Assembly: GCA_011799875.1 (NCBI GenBank) | Contig: CM022302.1 | Span: 524,038,228 to 524,102,227 of the forward strand | DNA: 64,000 bases | Source of the DNA: Thinopyrum elongatum | Lineage: Eukaryota > Streptophyta > Magnoliopsida > Poales > Poaceae | Direction: 5' to 3' | Part shown: piece after piece, positions 23,942 through 34,788 of the stretch | Layout: each line of letters opens with the position of its first letter | Position numbering within the stretch: position 1 is the stretch's first letter | Notes under the pieces: generated by a model | Databases searched by the model: none | The model's input: only the letters and a program-made list of their open reading frames with translations | What the model was told of the DNA's origin: nothing | Translations under genes and position numbers: made by a program

Positions 23942-26020
23942 ACGTCCCAGGAGACGTCCGGATGGGGTACCTGGATGGGTCCGCCTGAGGGGCCGAGTGG
24001 CCATGCTGATGGTGGCAGGGATCCGACTGATAGCAAGGGCGAGGTGGTTGAGGGGGCCACCGTCTACCAGCATGGTTCTACACAGCTCCTGTCTGTGCCG
24101 GCGACCCGCGAGCAGAGGTGGTTGATTTTCCCTGATGGGGAGAGGTAAGTGCATTTACTCTTTTTGTACCATTTGCCTTCACGTTTCTTCAAATATCTAA
24201 TGCGTTGGCCTTGTCATACTGCAGGGGTTGGCACCACGCTGATGATGTCCGCAGGCCCAACACCGTCCTTGGTGTGCTTTACCGGCAAAACTTCCTGGGG
24301 TTTGTCATGTTGCCCGGTGAGGGTCAGCTTCCACAGCTAGGATTGAGATGGGAGCAGTACTTGGCTGCCCCGGCCCCACCGGAGGAGATGATCGACAGTG
24401 TCTTGTGCCACACGAGGGCAGAGATGGTGATCAGAAAGTTTTGGGTAATTTCTCCTTTACATAATAAAAAATCTTCAAATAGCTAGTTATTGTACTAATC
24501 AATGTTGTCTCGTTTGATTGCAGACCTTCTACAGGTGTGAGGAGGGATACGAGGAGGCCGCAGCAAAGGTTATCGATGCCGAGTGCAGGCGCCTACTACA
24601 AAACTTACGGCACGAGGCTTGGGTGCAGGCTGTTCGAGACTACTACGCCTCGCGTGGTATTAAGAAGCCCAAGCCGGCATGCCGCGACAAGTTTCTGAAG
24701 GAGCAGTACATGACGGTAATTACCTATTCTTAAGGCCTTGTACTTAGTTTCCTTGATTTGATTCGTAGGCGTAGCACTCAAGTTTCTCTTTACTAACTTA
24801 GGTGCCCCCGAGATGGTGTGCGGATCAGATGGATTGTTGGGAGGTGTTGGTGGATGAGTGGTGCTCAGACCAATGGCTAGCCGTCCACAACAATGCCAAG
24901 GACCGGCGTGCCCAAATGGAAGGTGTCCCACACCATCAAGGCAACACCAACTTATTTCAGTTCGGGCGGAACTGGGTATGTGGTTTGCTTCATGATTCAT
25001 GCAATTCATTCTTCATGCTAGCTTGAGCCCTTTAATTACTAATTTACTCTGTTCCTCTCTTTCAGGCAAAGCACAATAAGGTGAGGTGCCAGAGGTGTAC
25101 GATCGCTATGCCATGGCCCATACTGCCTCGTACAAGAAGGTCAAGGCATTCTCTGCGTCTGACCTCGATGATCCAAAGAACTTCACCAACATCTCCTCCC
25201 ACAACAAGCTCGTGAGGTACAGAGATGTGGGGAAGGCGATGAAAGGGGAGGACTTTAACCTGAGCCAGCAGTTTGATCCAGAGCTGGTGATGTTATCTGG
25301 TGGCAGGAGGTCCCATGGCTCGATAGCCATTGGAGATGGACTTATATGTTGTCCTAGCACTCTCCCGGAGATCAAGGCACGCCAGTCAAGCTCTGCTCCT
25401 GAGATGAGCCCTCGTCAACGGCCAGTCAAGCTCGCCTTCGAGGTTAGTTATATGGACTCAGCTATCTTTCCTCCATTACATTGTGTGTGCGGCCATCGAT
25501 GATTACAATGCTAACGAGGAGTGGTGTTGCAGGCTGTTCTTCAGAGTGAGAGAGATAGAACCCAGGCGCTTCTGGCGGAGAGGGACCGGCAGGCGGAGGA
25601 GAAGCAGTGGGAGTTGGAGGAGAAGACGGCAAAACTGTTGAAGGAGGAGAGGGCACGGAATGACATGCATAACCGGGCCATGTACGAGCTCCTCGTGGTA
25701 AGTTTCTTCTGCATATTAGCCAAATCATCCACGTAATGTTCGTTTCATTACTAACTAGTATGACTGACTCGTCAAAACCAAATGTGCAGTCTGTGTGCGA
25801 GAAGGCCGGTCAGACCCCTCCGCCGATGCCAGAGATTGCTCCGGGGACCACGGTGAGTTTAATTTGAATGGTCATTAGTTAGTAGTCTTAACATTTTAGT
25901 GTCATCATGCTAACGAGACATTGCAAATGATCTTTGGTGCAGCGTAACTCCAGACAAGCATCGCACGATCCTTCTCTAGGTGGTACCGGCACGAGCCACC
26001 ACGGTGCTTCACCTCCGTGA
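23942..26020 (+). pseudogene. En/Spm-type CACTA ORF (plant transposase, Transposase_24-like), 5' truncated and frameshifted
   Basis: Eight exons can be traced with GT-AG borders: 23942-24144, 24224-24444, 24524-24715, 24802-24975, 25066-25442, 25533-25697, 25790-25852 and 25943-26020 (TGA). The core CWEVLVDEWCSDQWLAVH ... NTNLFQFGRNWAKHNK, then YDRYAMAHTASYKK, follows the W..L...W......A..N.....H..G...F pattern of the plant Ptta/En/Spm protein family, thought to bind subterminal repeats and assist transposition in the nucleus. Exon 6 encodes a charged helix (ERDRTQALLAERDRQAEE), a likely coiled coil. Near 25080 one base is missing between AKHNK and the VPEVYD segment, breaking the frame. The first exon is cut at the Gypsy-2 LTR. 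Not functional as it stands. Confidence 0.72.
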
Positions 26021-26139
26021 CGACGGTAAGTTTTCTATAGTGTTTTGCTTAACAAATGCATAATGACCTAGACTTAGCTTTATTTTCTCCAATATGCTTA
26101 CCATAATGACCTAGACTTAGCTTACTTAGCTCCAAAATG

Positions 26140-26990
26140 ACCCATTTTACCTAAGTTAGCTCTAAAATGATCTACACTTAGCTTTGTTTGCTTCAAAATG
26201 ACCTAAGTTAGCTCTAATATGCTTAGTTACCTAGGTTTGCTCAATAATGACATACACTTAGCTTACTTATGTCAAAATTGGCATAATTAGCTTACTTAGG
26301 TTGAAATGGCATAACAACCTTGGTAACCTCATATATGTCATATACTTAGCTTATTTTCCTCGAAAATGATATAATAAGCTTAATTAGCTCCAAAATGATC
26401 AATTTTACCTAAGTTAGCTCCAAAATGACCTAAGTTAGCTCTAATATGCATAGTTACCTAGGTTAGCTCAATAAATACCTATACTTAGCTTACTTATGTC
26501 AAAAATGGCATAATATGCTTAGTTAACTCAAAAATGGCATAATTACCTAGGTTAGCTCAATAATGATCCATTTTACTTAAGTTCGCTCCAAAATGATCCA
26601 TTTTACCTAGGTTAGCTCCAAAATGATCCATTTTACCTAGGTTAGCTCATAAATGATCCATTTTATTTAGGTTGGCTCCAAAATGATCCATTTTACCTAG
26701 GTTAGCTCCAAAATGATCCATTTTACCTAGGTTAGCTCCAAAATGATCCATTTTAGCTAAGTTAGTTCCAAAATGATCCATTTTATCCAAGTTAGCTCCA
26801 AAATGATCCATTTTAGCTAAGTTAGCTCCAAAATGATCCATTATACCTAGGTTAGCTCATAAATGTCATTTTTACCTAGGTTATCTCCAAAATGACCCAT
26901 TTTAGCTAAGTTAGCTCCAAAATGATCCATTTTGCCTAAGTTAGCTCATCAATATCATTTTTACCTAGGTTACCTAAGTTAGCTCATAAA
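26140..26990. repeat. 30-bp minisatellite inside CACTA-1
   Basis: Tandem copies of GTTAGCTCCAAAATGATCCA followed by TTTTACCTAG; the period is 30 bp and copies are nearly perfect at 26580-26840 and degenerate on both sides. Because 30 is a multiple of three, the minus strand is open across 26647-26841 with a ten-residue peptide repeat (MDHFGANLAK). Confidence 0.9.
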
Positions 26991-27000
26991 TGTCTTATAC

Positions 27001-27056
27001 TTCTTCTTCTTCTTCTTCATTTTCTTCTTCTTCTTCTTCTTCTTCTTCTTCTTCTA
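27001..27056 (+). repeat. (TTC)n microsatellite
   Basis: A near-continuous run of TTC/CTT units with one ATTTTC interruption. Confidence 0.92.
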
Positions 27057-27354
27057 ACTTTCTTCTTGCCCATTTTGCAGATTTCATTCACTTCACGGAA
27101 GCTTGCATTGATGGAGGGCTTGTTTTCCCTTTCTGTTTTCATTTTGGAACAATGTGGAACTTGCTATGTGAAACTTGTAATATGTATGGATGAACTATGT
27201 ATGTTGAACTTGCTATGTATTGGATATCTCATATGTATGTGGAACTTGCTATCTATGTGTTCGATATCTCATATGTTTGCTATGAAATATATATATGTTT
27301 GCTGTGAAATATCATATATTTGCTGTGAAAATGGTTGGATATAAGAAAAAACAG

Positions 27355-27855
27355 AACAAAAAGAGGCGGCAAAGGGGTCTTTGACGTCTGCCACAGACGG
27401 CAAAGAGGCCATGTGGCAGCAACCTATGCAACCTGGGAGCTGCCCCATTTGGTCACTTTGCCATCTGTGACAGATGGCAAAGGCTTGGGCAGTTTGCCGT
27501 CCGTGGTAGACGGCAAAGAGTGGGAGGGCATGACGCGTCTGCTGATGTCACAAGGCAGACGGCAAAGGGGAGGGCATGTTTGCCGTCAGCTGGCAGACGG
27601 CAAAGCCTCCCGTTAGCCACCTAATGTGGCTAATGTCTATTCTTTGCCGTCTACGTTCTTTGCCGTCTACCACTGACGGCAAAGGGGTCTTTGCCGTCCG
27701 CTGGCCAAAAGCAGACGGCAAAGGAGCTGTTTACCGTAGCTTTCTTTGCTGGGCACGTTTGCCATCCGCGGCTGACAGCAAAGCCCTTTGCCGTCCGCTT
27801 TCCGGTTCTTTGCCGTCTGCCATGGCAGACGGCAAAGAAGCTGATTCCTGTAGTG
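27355..27855. repeat. CACTA-1 right subterminal repeats and terminal inverted repeat
   Basis: At least a dozen copies of TTTGCCGTC or GACGGCAAA, many in head-to-head pairs such as TTTGCCGTCTGCCATGGCAG followed by ACGGCAAAG, up to the end GTAGTG at 27850-27855. Confidence 0.88.
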
Positions 27856-28580
27856 TGATAGCGACGTAGATCTTGCTGATATATCGCCGAACGAGTCGCC
27901 GCAAGGTCACGCTCTTCATCCAAAACATCAAGTGAGTTCTGGCGTGTCGTCTCATTATCAGCTTCAACATAAGCCGCCACTCTAGGCGAGTCATGACGGA
28001 TGTCACTTGGGAGAACCGCCTCTGCACCATAAACCATAAAGAAAGGCGTATAGCCTCTTGATCTATTGGGGGTGGTATTGATACTCCAAAGCACTGAAGG
28101 TAACTCCTCACCCCAACAACCCGGCCTTCTCTTCAAAGGAACCATGAGCCGGGGCTTAATGCCTCTCAAAATTCCCTGATTAGCTCGCTCTGCCTGGCCA
28201 TTAGACTGTGGATGAGCCACTGAAGAAACGTCAAGACGAATATGCTCTCTTTGATAGAACTCTTTCATAGCACCCTTAGACAGATTAGTACCATTATCAG
28301 TAATGATACTATGAGGGTATCCAAAGCGAAAAATCAGTTTTTTAACAAACTGAATAGTTGTGGCCGCCTCACAATTGCTAACTGGCTCCGCCTCAACCCA
28401 CTTGGTAAACTTGTCAACCGCCACCAAAAGGTGGGTCTTTTTATCCTTAGACCTCTTGAATGGTCCAACCATATCAAGCCCCCAGACTACAAATGGACAA
28501 GTTATTGGAATCATACGCAATTCTTGAGCCGGCACATGAGCCTGTCTTGCAAATTTTTGACACCCATCACACTTGCTAAC
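27856..28580 (-). pseudogene. Integrase zinc-finger end and catalytic core (Tat Gypsy)
   Basis: The frame opens after the hAT insertion with KCDGCQKFARQ, the CC half of the HHCC zinc finger. The rve core follows: WGLDMVGPF (first D), FGYPHSIITDNGTNLS (second D) and SNGQAERANQGI (catalytic E). These three acidic residues catalyse strand transfer of element cDNA into host DNA. The core continues through RSRGYTPFFMVYGAEAVLPSD to IYQQDLRRYH, where CACTA-1 interrupts. The first histidines of the finger lie on the other side of the hAT element at about 29510-29570. Confidence 0.85.
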
Positions 28581-29463
28581 CAGGGGCGGAGCTAGGATTT
28601 GAGCAGAGGGGGGGCCAAGAGACGATGACCCGAAAAAATAGTCAACATCGTAGATGTATTCAATGCTTTTGATATACTCCATTGTGGAATGGAGGGAGTA
28701 TCTCACAATCAGCGGGACAATGCAAATAGGTTACATTTGCATTTTTTTTAAATCGGGTTCGTGGCTACCCAGAAAATCAAATATGTTATTTATAGACAAA
28801 AAATATACTGTTTTCATCTTCATGACTACACAAATACAAAAATAATTTATGAAAAATTAAATCTAAATTGTATAACCAATGCATCATGACTGATTTACAA
28901 TACCGGTACGCCAGGATAAAAGAAGAAATCACTGATCTAACTAATTTAATCTAAATCATGAAATTGCTGCTGCCTGATGTAAACCAATAACATGTATGAT
29001 ATAAATCAACGAAGGAGAGACTGACCGTAGGATTTTCTTGAGCATCGCCACCGTCGCCGGAGGCGGACGGAACCTGCCTGCGCCGTCGCCGTCGATCAGG
29101 ATCAGCTATGTAGTGCCGTATGCGCCCAGCCCTTCTCCTATAACTACCCTGAGACAGGCACGCAGCGAAGGTCGTGCGTCGCGTCGGCGCCGATAGAATG
29201 GGTAGACGATGGGGATTCCCTAGACTAAACAGGCCGTTTTGACCAACTAGTAATGGGCTGCAGTACGTACTAGTATTTCTCAATCAAATTAATCTGTACC
29301 TGGGCATGTGGGCTTCAAGCCTGGAGCGCATCGTATAGGGGGGGGCCAAGTATTCCTTAGTCAAAGTAAGCTACGCTTACCTACGGCCTACTACTCAGTA
29401 CGACACAAACCTTTGGGGGGGGGGGGGGCTGGCCCCTGCTCGTCCCCCTTGGCTCCGCCACTG
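28581..29463. mobile_element. Non-autonomous hAT transposon (883 bp)
   Basis: Terminal inverted repeats CAGGGGCGGAGCTAGG and, on the other strand, CAGTGGCGGAGCCAAG. It is flanked by a perfect 8-bp duplication TTGCTAAC at 28573-28580 and 29464-29471, the size made by hAT transposases. Removing the element and one duplicate restores the integrase zinc finger of the Tat element. No hAT transposase frame is present. A run of 14 G lies at 29415-29428 near the right end. Confidence 0.93.
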
Positions 29464-29471
29464 TTGCTAAC

Positions 29472-30740
29472 GATATCCTCTGCGTCAGCATGAGCCGTCA
29501 ACCAGTAAAACCTGTGACGAAAAGCTTTAGCCACTAAAGACTTAGAGCCAGCATGATGACCACAATCACCTTCATGAATCTCTCGTAAGATCTCACGGCC
29601 CTCTTCAGGAGAAACACAACGTTGAAACATGCCTGTCACACTGCATCGGTGTAACTCGCCATTCACAATAGTCATAGACTTAGACCTCCTGGTTATTTGC
29701 CTTGCCAAAGTTTCATCCTCAGGTAACTCGCCCCGAGTCATATAAGCCAAGTAGGGGAGCGTCCAATCAGGAATAGCATGGAGAGCCACCACTAACTGCG
29801 CCTCCAGGTCAGGGACAACAAGGTCTTCTTCAGATGGTAACTTGACCGAAGGATTATGCAACACGTCAAGAAACACATTAGGAGGCACCGGCTTACGTTG
29901 AGATCCAAGCCAGCTTAAGGCATCAGCCGCCTCATTCTTCCTTCGATCAAGGTGATCCACCTGATAACCCTTGAAATGACCAGCAATATTGTCAACCGCC
30001 CGGCGATAAGCCGCCATGAGCGGGTCTTTAGAATCCCATGTGCCTGAAACTTGCTGAGCTACTAGGTCTGAGTCGCCTAGACACTTGACCCGGCTTAAAT
30101 TCATTTCCTTGGCCATACGAAGGCCGTGGAGTAAATCCTCATATTCAGCTGCATTGTTAGTACAAGGGAACATTAGCCTTAAAACATAACAAAATTTGTC
30201 TCCTCGTGGGGAAGTCAAAATAACTCCAGCCCCCGAGCCTTCCAGCCTGGACCCATCAAAGTGAATTGTCCAATATGTGTTATCAGGCTTCTCCTCGGGT
30301 GTCTGCAACTCTGTCCAGTCATTGATGAAATCCACCAGAGCCTGAGATTTGATGGCTGTTCTTGGCACATATTTCAAACCATGAGGTCCAAGTTCTATTG
30401 CCCACTTAGCAACCCAACCTGTGGCCTCCTTGTTTTGAATAATGTCTCCTAAGGGAGCAGAGCTGACCACAGTAATAGGATGACCAAGAAAATAATGCTT
30501 CAGTTTGAGACTCGCCATGAACACCCCATACACCAGTTTCTGCGAACGTGGGTATCGTTGCTTGGACTCAATCAACACCTCACTGACATAATAAACCGGC
30601 CGTTGAACCAGGTATTCCTTACCCGCCTCCTTGCGTTCCACAACAACTGCCACACTGACAGCCTTACTATTAGCCGCCACATACAGGAGCAAAGGCTCTT
30701 TCTCAATGGGAGCCGCAAGGACAGGTGGCTCAACTAACTA
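29472..30740 (-). pseudogene. RNase H, archaeal-type RNase H and integrase zinc finger (Tat Gypsy)
   Basis: A long frame whose first 115 or so residues are the retroelement RNase H (PVYYVSEVLIESKQRYP, KLKHYFLGHPITVVSSAPLG). After a tether the second RNase H begins at HFDGSRLEGSGAGVILTSP and contains NNAAEYEDLLHGLRMA and LGDSDLVAQQV, with conserved D, E and D. The integrase zinc finger starts at EIHEGDCGHHAGSKSLVAKA and is cut by the hAT element. The two nucleases remove element RNA and primers during cDNA synthesis. The frame runs into hAT sequence at 29463. Confidence 0.83.
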
Positions 30741-31790
30741 TTTTTTTAGTGCCTCAAATGCCTTATCAGCAGCATCACTCCAGACAAAGTGATTTGTCTT
30801 CTTCATCATCTGGTATAAAGGAATTGCCCTCTCTCCCAGGCGGCTTATAAACCGGCTGAGAGCCGCAATACGACCCGCCAGGTGCTGGATGTCATTGAAA
30901 CACGCCGGCTTAGCCAGGGAGGTGATGGCCTTAATCTTCTCCGGGTTAGCCTCAATGCCCCTCTCTGAGACCAAAAAAACCAATAGTTTACCTGCAGGCA
31001 CACCAAAGACACACTTGGCCGGGTTAAGCATCATTTTATAGACCCAGAGATTGTCAAAGGTCTCCTTCAAATCATTCAGGAGAGTCTCCTTCTTTCTAGA
31101 TTTGACCACAATATCATCCACATAAGCATGCACATTATGCCTAATCTGACTGTGAAAACAATTCTGAACACAACGTTGATAAGTCGCCTGAGCACTCTTA
31201 AGCCCAAAAGGCATAGAAACATAGCAGAAGGCTCCAAAAGGGGTGATAAAAGACGTCTTCTCTTGGTCCTAACTGCCATCTTGATCTGATGATAACCAGA
31301 ATAAGCATCCAGGAAGCATAAGCTCTCACAACCCGCCGTGGCATCAATAATCTGGTCGATACAAGGGAGAGCAAATGGATCAGCTGGATAAGCTTTGTTA
31401 AGATCTGTGTAGTCAACACACATACGCCATGTGCCATTCTTTTTAAGTACAAGCACAGGGTTAGCCAACCACTCAGGGTGAAAGACTTCCACAATAAACC
31501 CAGCTGCCAAGGGCCGGGCTACCTCCTCTCCAATGGCCTTACGTCGCTCTTCATTGAAACGACGAAGGAATTGCTTGACTGGCTTAAACTTAGGATCGAC
31601 ATTAAGGGTGTGCTCAGCGAATTCTCTCGGTACACCCGGCATGTTAGAAGGTTTCCATGCAAAGATGTCCTGATTCTCACGGATGTATTCGATGAGCGTG
31701 CTTTCCTATTTAGGATCCATATTAGCCCCCACTGTGAACTGCTGAGATGAGTCGCCAGGGACAAAGTCAACCTGCTTAGTGTCATCAGCC
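30738..31790 (-). pseudogene. Reverse transcriptase (Tat Gypsy), frameshifted
   Basis: The 5' part (31642 down) shows PVLVLKKNGTWRMCVDYTDL and CFLDAYSGYHQIKMA, the conserved fingers and first palm motifs. The frame then shifts near 31250 and resumes with MPFGLKSAQATYQRCV, AYVDDIVVKS (the YVDD active site) and HLAGRIAALSRFIS (thumb). It ends at a TAG at 30738-30740, just before the RNase H frame. At least two disabling changes are present. Confidence 0.85.
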
Positions 31791-31876
31791 GACTTAAATT
31801 TTAACAAAGGGTCTTGCTCAGTGGTGGGCATCTTCAAAGGGGTCATATCAACCGGGTCAACATTATCCTTATAGAA

Positions 31877-32335
31877 TTAAAGCTCCTCCGTGGCACAGGC
31901 CGACTCAGCATAAGCAACATCTCCTTCTTCACACTCCAGAGCAATTTTTCGATCACCATGGACTGTAATTGTACCTTTCCGCCCTGGCATCTTAAGCTGT
32001 AAGTAAACATAACAAGGACGAGCCATGAACTTAGCATAAGCCGGTCGTCCAAATAGAGCATGATGCGGGCTCTTGATTTTGACCACCTCAAACCATAGTG
32101 TCTCTGCTTTGTAGTCATAGTCATTACCAAAGGCCACTTCCAAGGAAATTTTCCCCACATGATACGCCGACTTACCAGGTACCACACCATGGAAGACTGT
32201 GGAAGATGGCTTAAGATCCTTGTCAGTTAAATTCATTCTACAAAAGGTGTCATAATACAGGAAATTGATGCTACTGCCACCATCCATCAGTACTTTAGTA
32301 AATTTATAACCTCCAACCTGTGGGGCTACCACCAA
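31877..32335 (-). pseudogene. Aspartic protease region (Tat Gypsy)
   Basis: 152 codons with VLMDGGSSINFLYYDTF, where DGGSS stands at the D-S/T-G active-site position, typical of Tat elements, and HALFGRPAYAKFMA as the conserved C-terminal motif. It would cleave the polyprotein. It ends ACATEEL before a stop and is separated from the RT by about 100 bases of broken frame. Confidence 0.78.
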
Positions 32336-32499
32336 AGCCAGATGACCCGGATTTTCAACCCGGGGCGGGTGATCCTCCCGACTCCATGTGATTGGATATT
32401 CTGACCATCGTAAGTACTAAGGCACTGCCGGCTCAACGGTATTGACTGCACGCTTATGAACCTTCTAATCACGTTTGCAGAGACTTGTGGTGAAAACAT

Positions 32500-33401
32500 G
32501 ATATTGACCTCCATTAAGCTGCTTTGGGTTACTCTGATACCCTGATTGATTACCCTGCTGTTGGTTTCCCTGACCGGACTATTGGTTATAACCGCCCTGA
32601 CTGCTCTGTCCTTGATAACCAGAATTTGGGCCGCCGCCACCAAAGCCGGGCCCCTGTGAACCAGATCCTGACCCACCGGGCGGCCCGTTATTATTACCGT
32701 GATTCTGATTAAAATTAGAATTCCTGTATTCTCTCATGATAAAACAATCCTTCCAGGCATGACTCGCCGGCTTATCAGGCAGACTGTGCTTTGGGCAGGG
32801 TTCATTGAACATCACCTCAAGATTAAAATTCTTTCCTCCAAAGGACGGCTTACCATTACCATTACGGCAGTGGCCTTTATACCCAGTATTTGTGTTAGCC
32901 ACTAGATCTGACCTGCCATCGGGGTGTCTGCCCTTACCACCGTTGCCCTAGTTGTTGTTGTTATGCCCTGTCACATTCTGCTGCTGACCCTTACCATTGC
33001 CATTCTTCTTGCCCTTGTTTGATTTCTCATCATCAGATCCAGGGTCCTTGGTGTTGATAGAGTCTGCATACTTAATGAGAGCTGCCATTAGCTCACCCAT
33101 GTCATTACAATGATGTTTAAGTCGCTCAAGCTTCTGCTTGAGAGGGGTGAAGTGACAATTCTTCTCCAAGACCAGGACCGCTGAACCCGCCGCGATGCTA
33201 TCTGATGAGTGGATAATAGCTGAGACCCGGCGGACCCAATGGTGGGCCGACTCATCCTCACGTTGCACACAGTTATCGAGGTCGATAATCGTCAGAGGCT
33301 GCTTGCATGTACCTTTAAAGTTTTGAATGAACCGTGCCTTCAGCTCCGCCCATGAACTGATGGAATTGGCAGGTAAGCTTTTTAACCATGTACGGGCTGG
33401 C
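32500..33401 (-). pseudogene. Gag C-terminal half (Tat Gypsy), cut by the WHAM-like LTR
   Basis: The frame at 32948-33430 gives ARTWLKSLPANSISSWAELK and FIQNFKGTCKQP, the gag core, but its first residues are WHAM LTR sequence. The second frame at 32579-32902 gives CPKHSLPDKPASHAWKDCFI, the conserved Cys/His box of Tat gag, followed by a glycine- and asparagine-rich tail. The upstream half of gag is missing from the window. Confidence 0.8.
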
Positions 33402-34788
33402 TGATAACCCACAAGTATAGGGGATCGCAACAGTTTTCGAGGGTAGAGTATTCAACCCAAATTTATTGATTCGACACAAGGGGAGCCAAAGAATATTCCC
33501 GAGTATTAGCAGCTAGGTTGTCAATTCAACCACACCTGAAAGACTTAATATCTGCAGCAAAGTTTTTAGTAGCAAAGTAGTATGGAAGTAATGGTAATGG
33601 TGGCAAAAGTAACAGTAGCAGTTTTGTGATGATTGTAACAGTAGCAACGGAAAAGTAACTTAGCAAAGATCAATATGTGAAAAGCTCGTAGGCAACGGAT
33701 CAGTGATTGATAATTATGTCGGATTTCATTCATCATGCAACAGTTATAACCTAGGGTGACACAGAACTAGCTCCAATTCATCAATATAATGTAGGCATGT
33801 ATTCCGAATATAGTCATACGTGCTTATGAAAAAGAACTTGCATGACATCTTTTGTCCTACCCTCCCGTGGCAGCGGGGTCCTAATGGAAACCAAGGGATA
33901 TTAAGGCCTCTTTTTAATAGAGAACCGGACCAAAGCATTAGCACTTAGTGAATACATGAACTCCTCAAACTACGGTAATGACCGGAAAGAATCCCAATTA
34001 TTGTCACCTTGGGGTATGCGGATCATAACACGTAATAGGTGTCTACAACTTGCAAGATAGGATCAAGAACACAAATATATTCATGAAAACATAATAGGTT
34101 CAGATCTGAAATCATGGCACTCGGGCCCTAGTGACAAGCATTAAGCATAGCAAAGTCATAGCAACATCAATCTCAGAACATAGTGGGTACTAGGGATCAA
34201 ACCCTAACAAAACTAACTCGATTATATGTTAAATTTCAACCAACCCATCACTGTCCAGCAAGCCTACGATGGAATTACTCACTCCCGGTGGTGAGCATCA
34301 TGAAATTGGTGATGGAGGAAGGTTGGTGATGATGATGGCGATGAATCCCCCTCTCCGGAGCCTCGAACGGACTCCAGATCAGCCCTCCCGATGAAGAACA
34401 GGAGGTGGTGGCGGCTCCGTATCGTAAAACGCAATGAATTCTTCTCTCCGATTTTTTTTCTCTTCGGATGTGAATATATAGCGTTGGAATTAGGGTCGGA
34501 GGAGGTCCAGGGGGCCCACAAGCCACCTAGGCGCGCCCCCCAGGCTTGTGGCCAATGGGTGGACCCCCTCTGGTTGATTGTTTCGCCAATATTTTTTATA
34601 TATTCCAAAAATATTCTCTGTAAATTTTCAGGTCAATCCAAAAACTTTTATTTCTGCACAAAAATAACACCATGGCAATTCTACTGAAAACAGCGTCAGT
34701 CCGGGTTAGTTCCATTCAAATCATGCAAGTTAGAGTCCAAAATAAGGGCAAAAGAGTTTAGAAAAGTAGATACGATGGAGACGTATCA
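33402..34788 (-). repeat. WHAM-like 3' LTR
   Basis: 1387 bp. On the minus strand it starts TGATACGTCTCCATCGTATC and ends CTATACTTGTGGGTTATCA, inside the gag frame of the Tat element. Confidence 0.87.

Larger units (their letters stand above)
23941..27855 (+). mobile_element. CACTA-1: CACTA (En/Spm) transposon, 5' half removed beyond the Gypsy-2 insertion
   Basis: The right terminus reads TTCCTGTAGTG at 27845-27855, the reverse of CACTACAGGAA, followed by Tat-Gypsy integrase sequence. It holds exons of an En/Spm-type protein on the plus strand (23942-26020), a 30-bp minisatellite (about 26140-26990), a TTC microsatellite (27001-27056) and a subterminal zone rich in TTTGCCGTC/GACGGCAAA inverted repeats (27355-27840). 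The left end and the second transposase gene would lie left of Gypsy-2 and are not in the window. The terminus lies inside the integrase frame of the Tat element, so CACTA-1 inserted into that element. Confidence 0.88.
27856..33401 (-). mobile_element. Tat-type Gypsy retrotransposon, internal region only, decayed
   Basis: Minus strand. Gag, protease, RT, RNase H, a second archaeal-type RNase H, integrase zinc finger and integrase core occur in that order from 33401 to 27856. The second RNase H between RNase H and integrase is the hallmark of the Tat lineage. No LTRs are visible: the 3' side continues beyond CACTA-1 and the 5' side beyond the WHAM-like LTR. Frames are broken in several places (near 31200, 31700, 30740), so this copy is dead. 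Confidence 0.85.

Noticed and set aside
26580..26840. CRISPR-like array
   Set aside because: Repeats are contiguous with no unique spacers; it is a minisatellite in a eukaryotic transposon.
26647..26841. Minus-strand repeat peptide (MDHFGANL.K) as a real repeat protein
   Set aside because: Explained by a 30-bp minisatellite; no promoter or conserved ends. Kept only as a finding.
27651..27855. C-terminal extension of the integrase frame
   Set aside because: These codons are CACTA-1 terminal sequence read through from the Tat element, not part of integrase.
28951..29283. 110-codon minus-strand frame inside the hAT element as a transposase or captured gene
   Set aside because: No hAT dimerisation or BED motif and no recognisable host protein.
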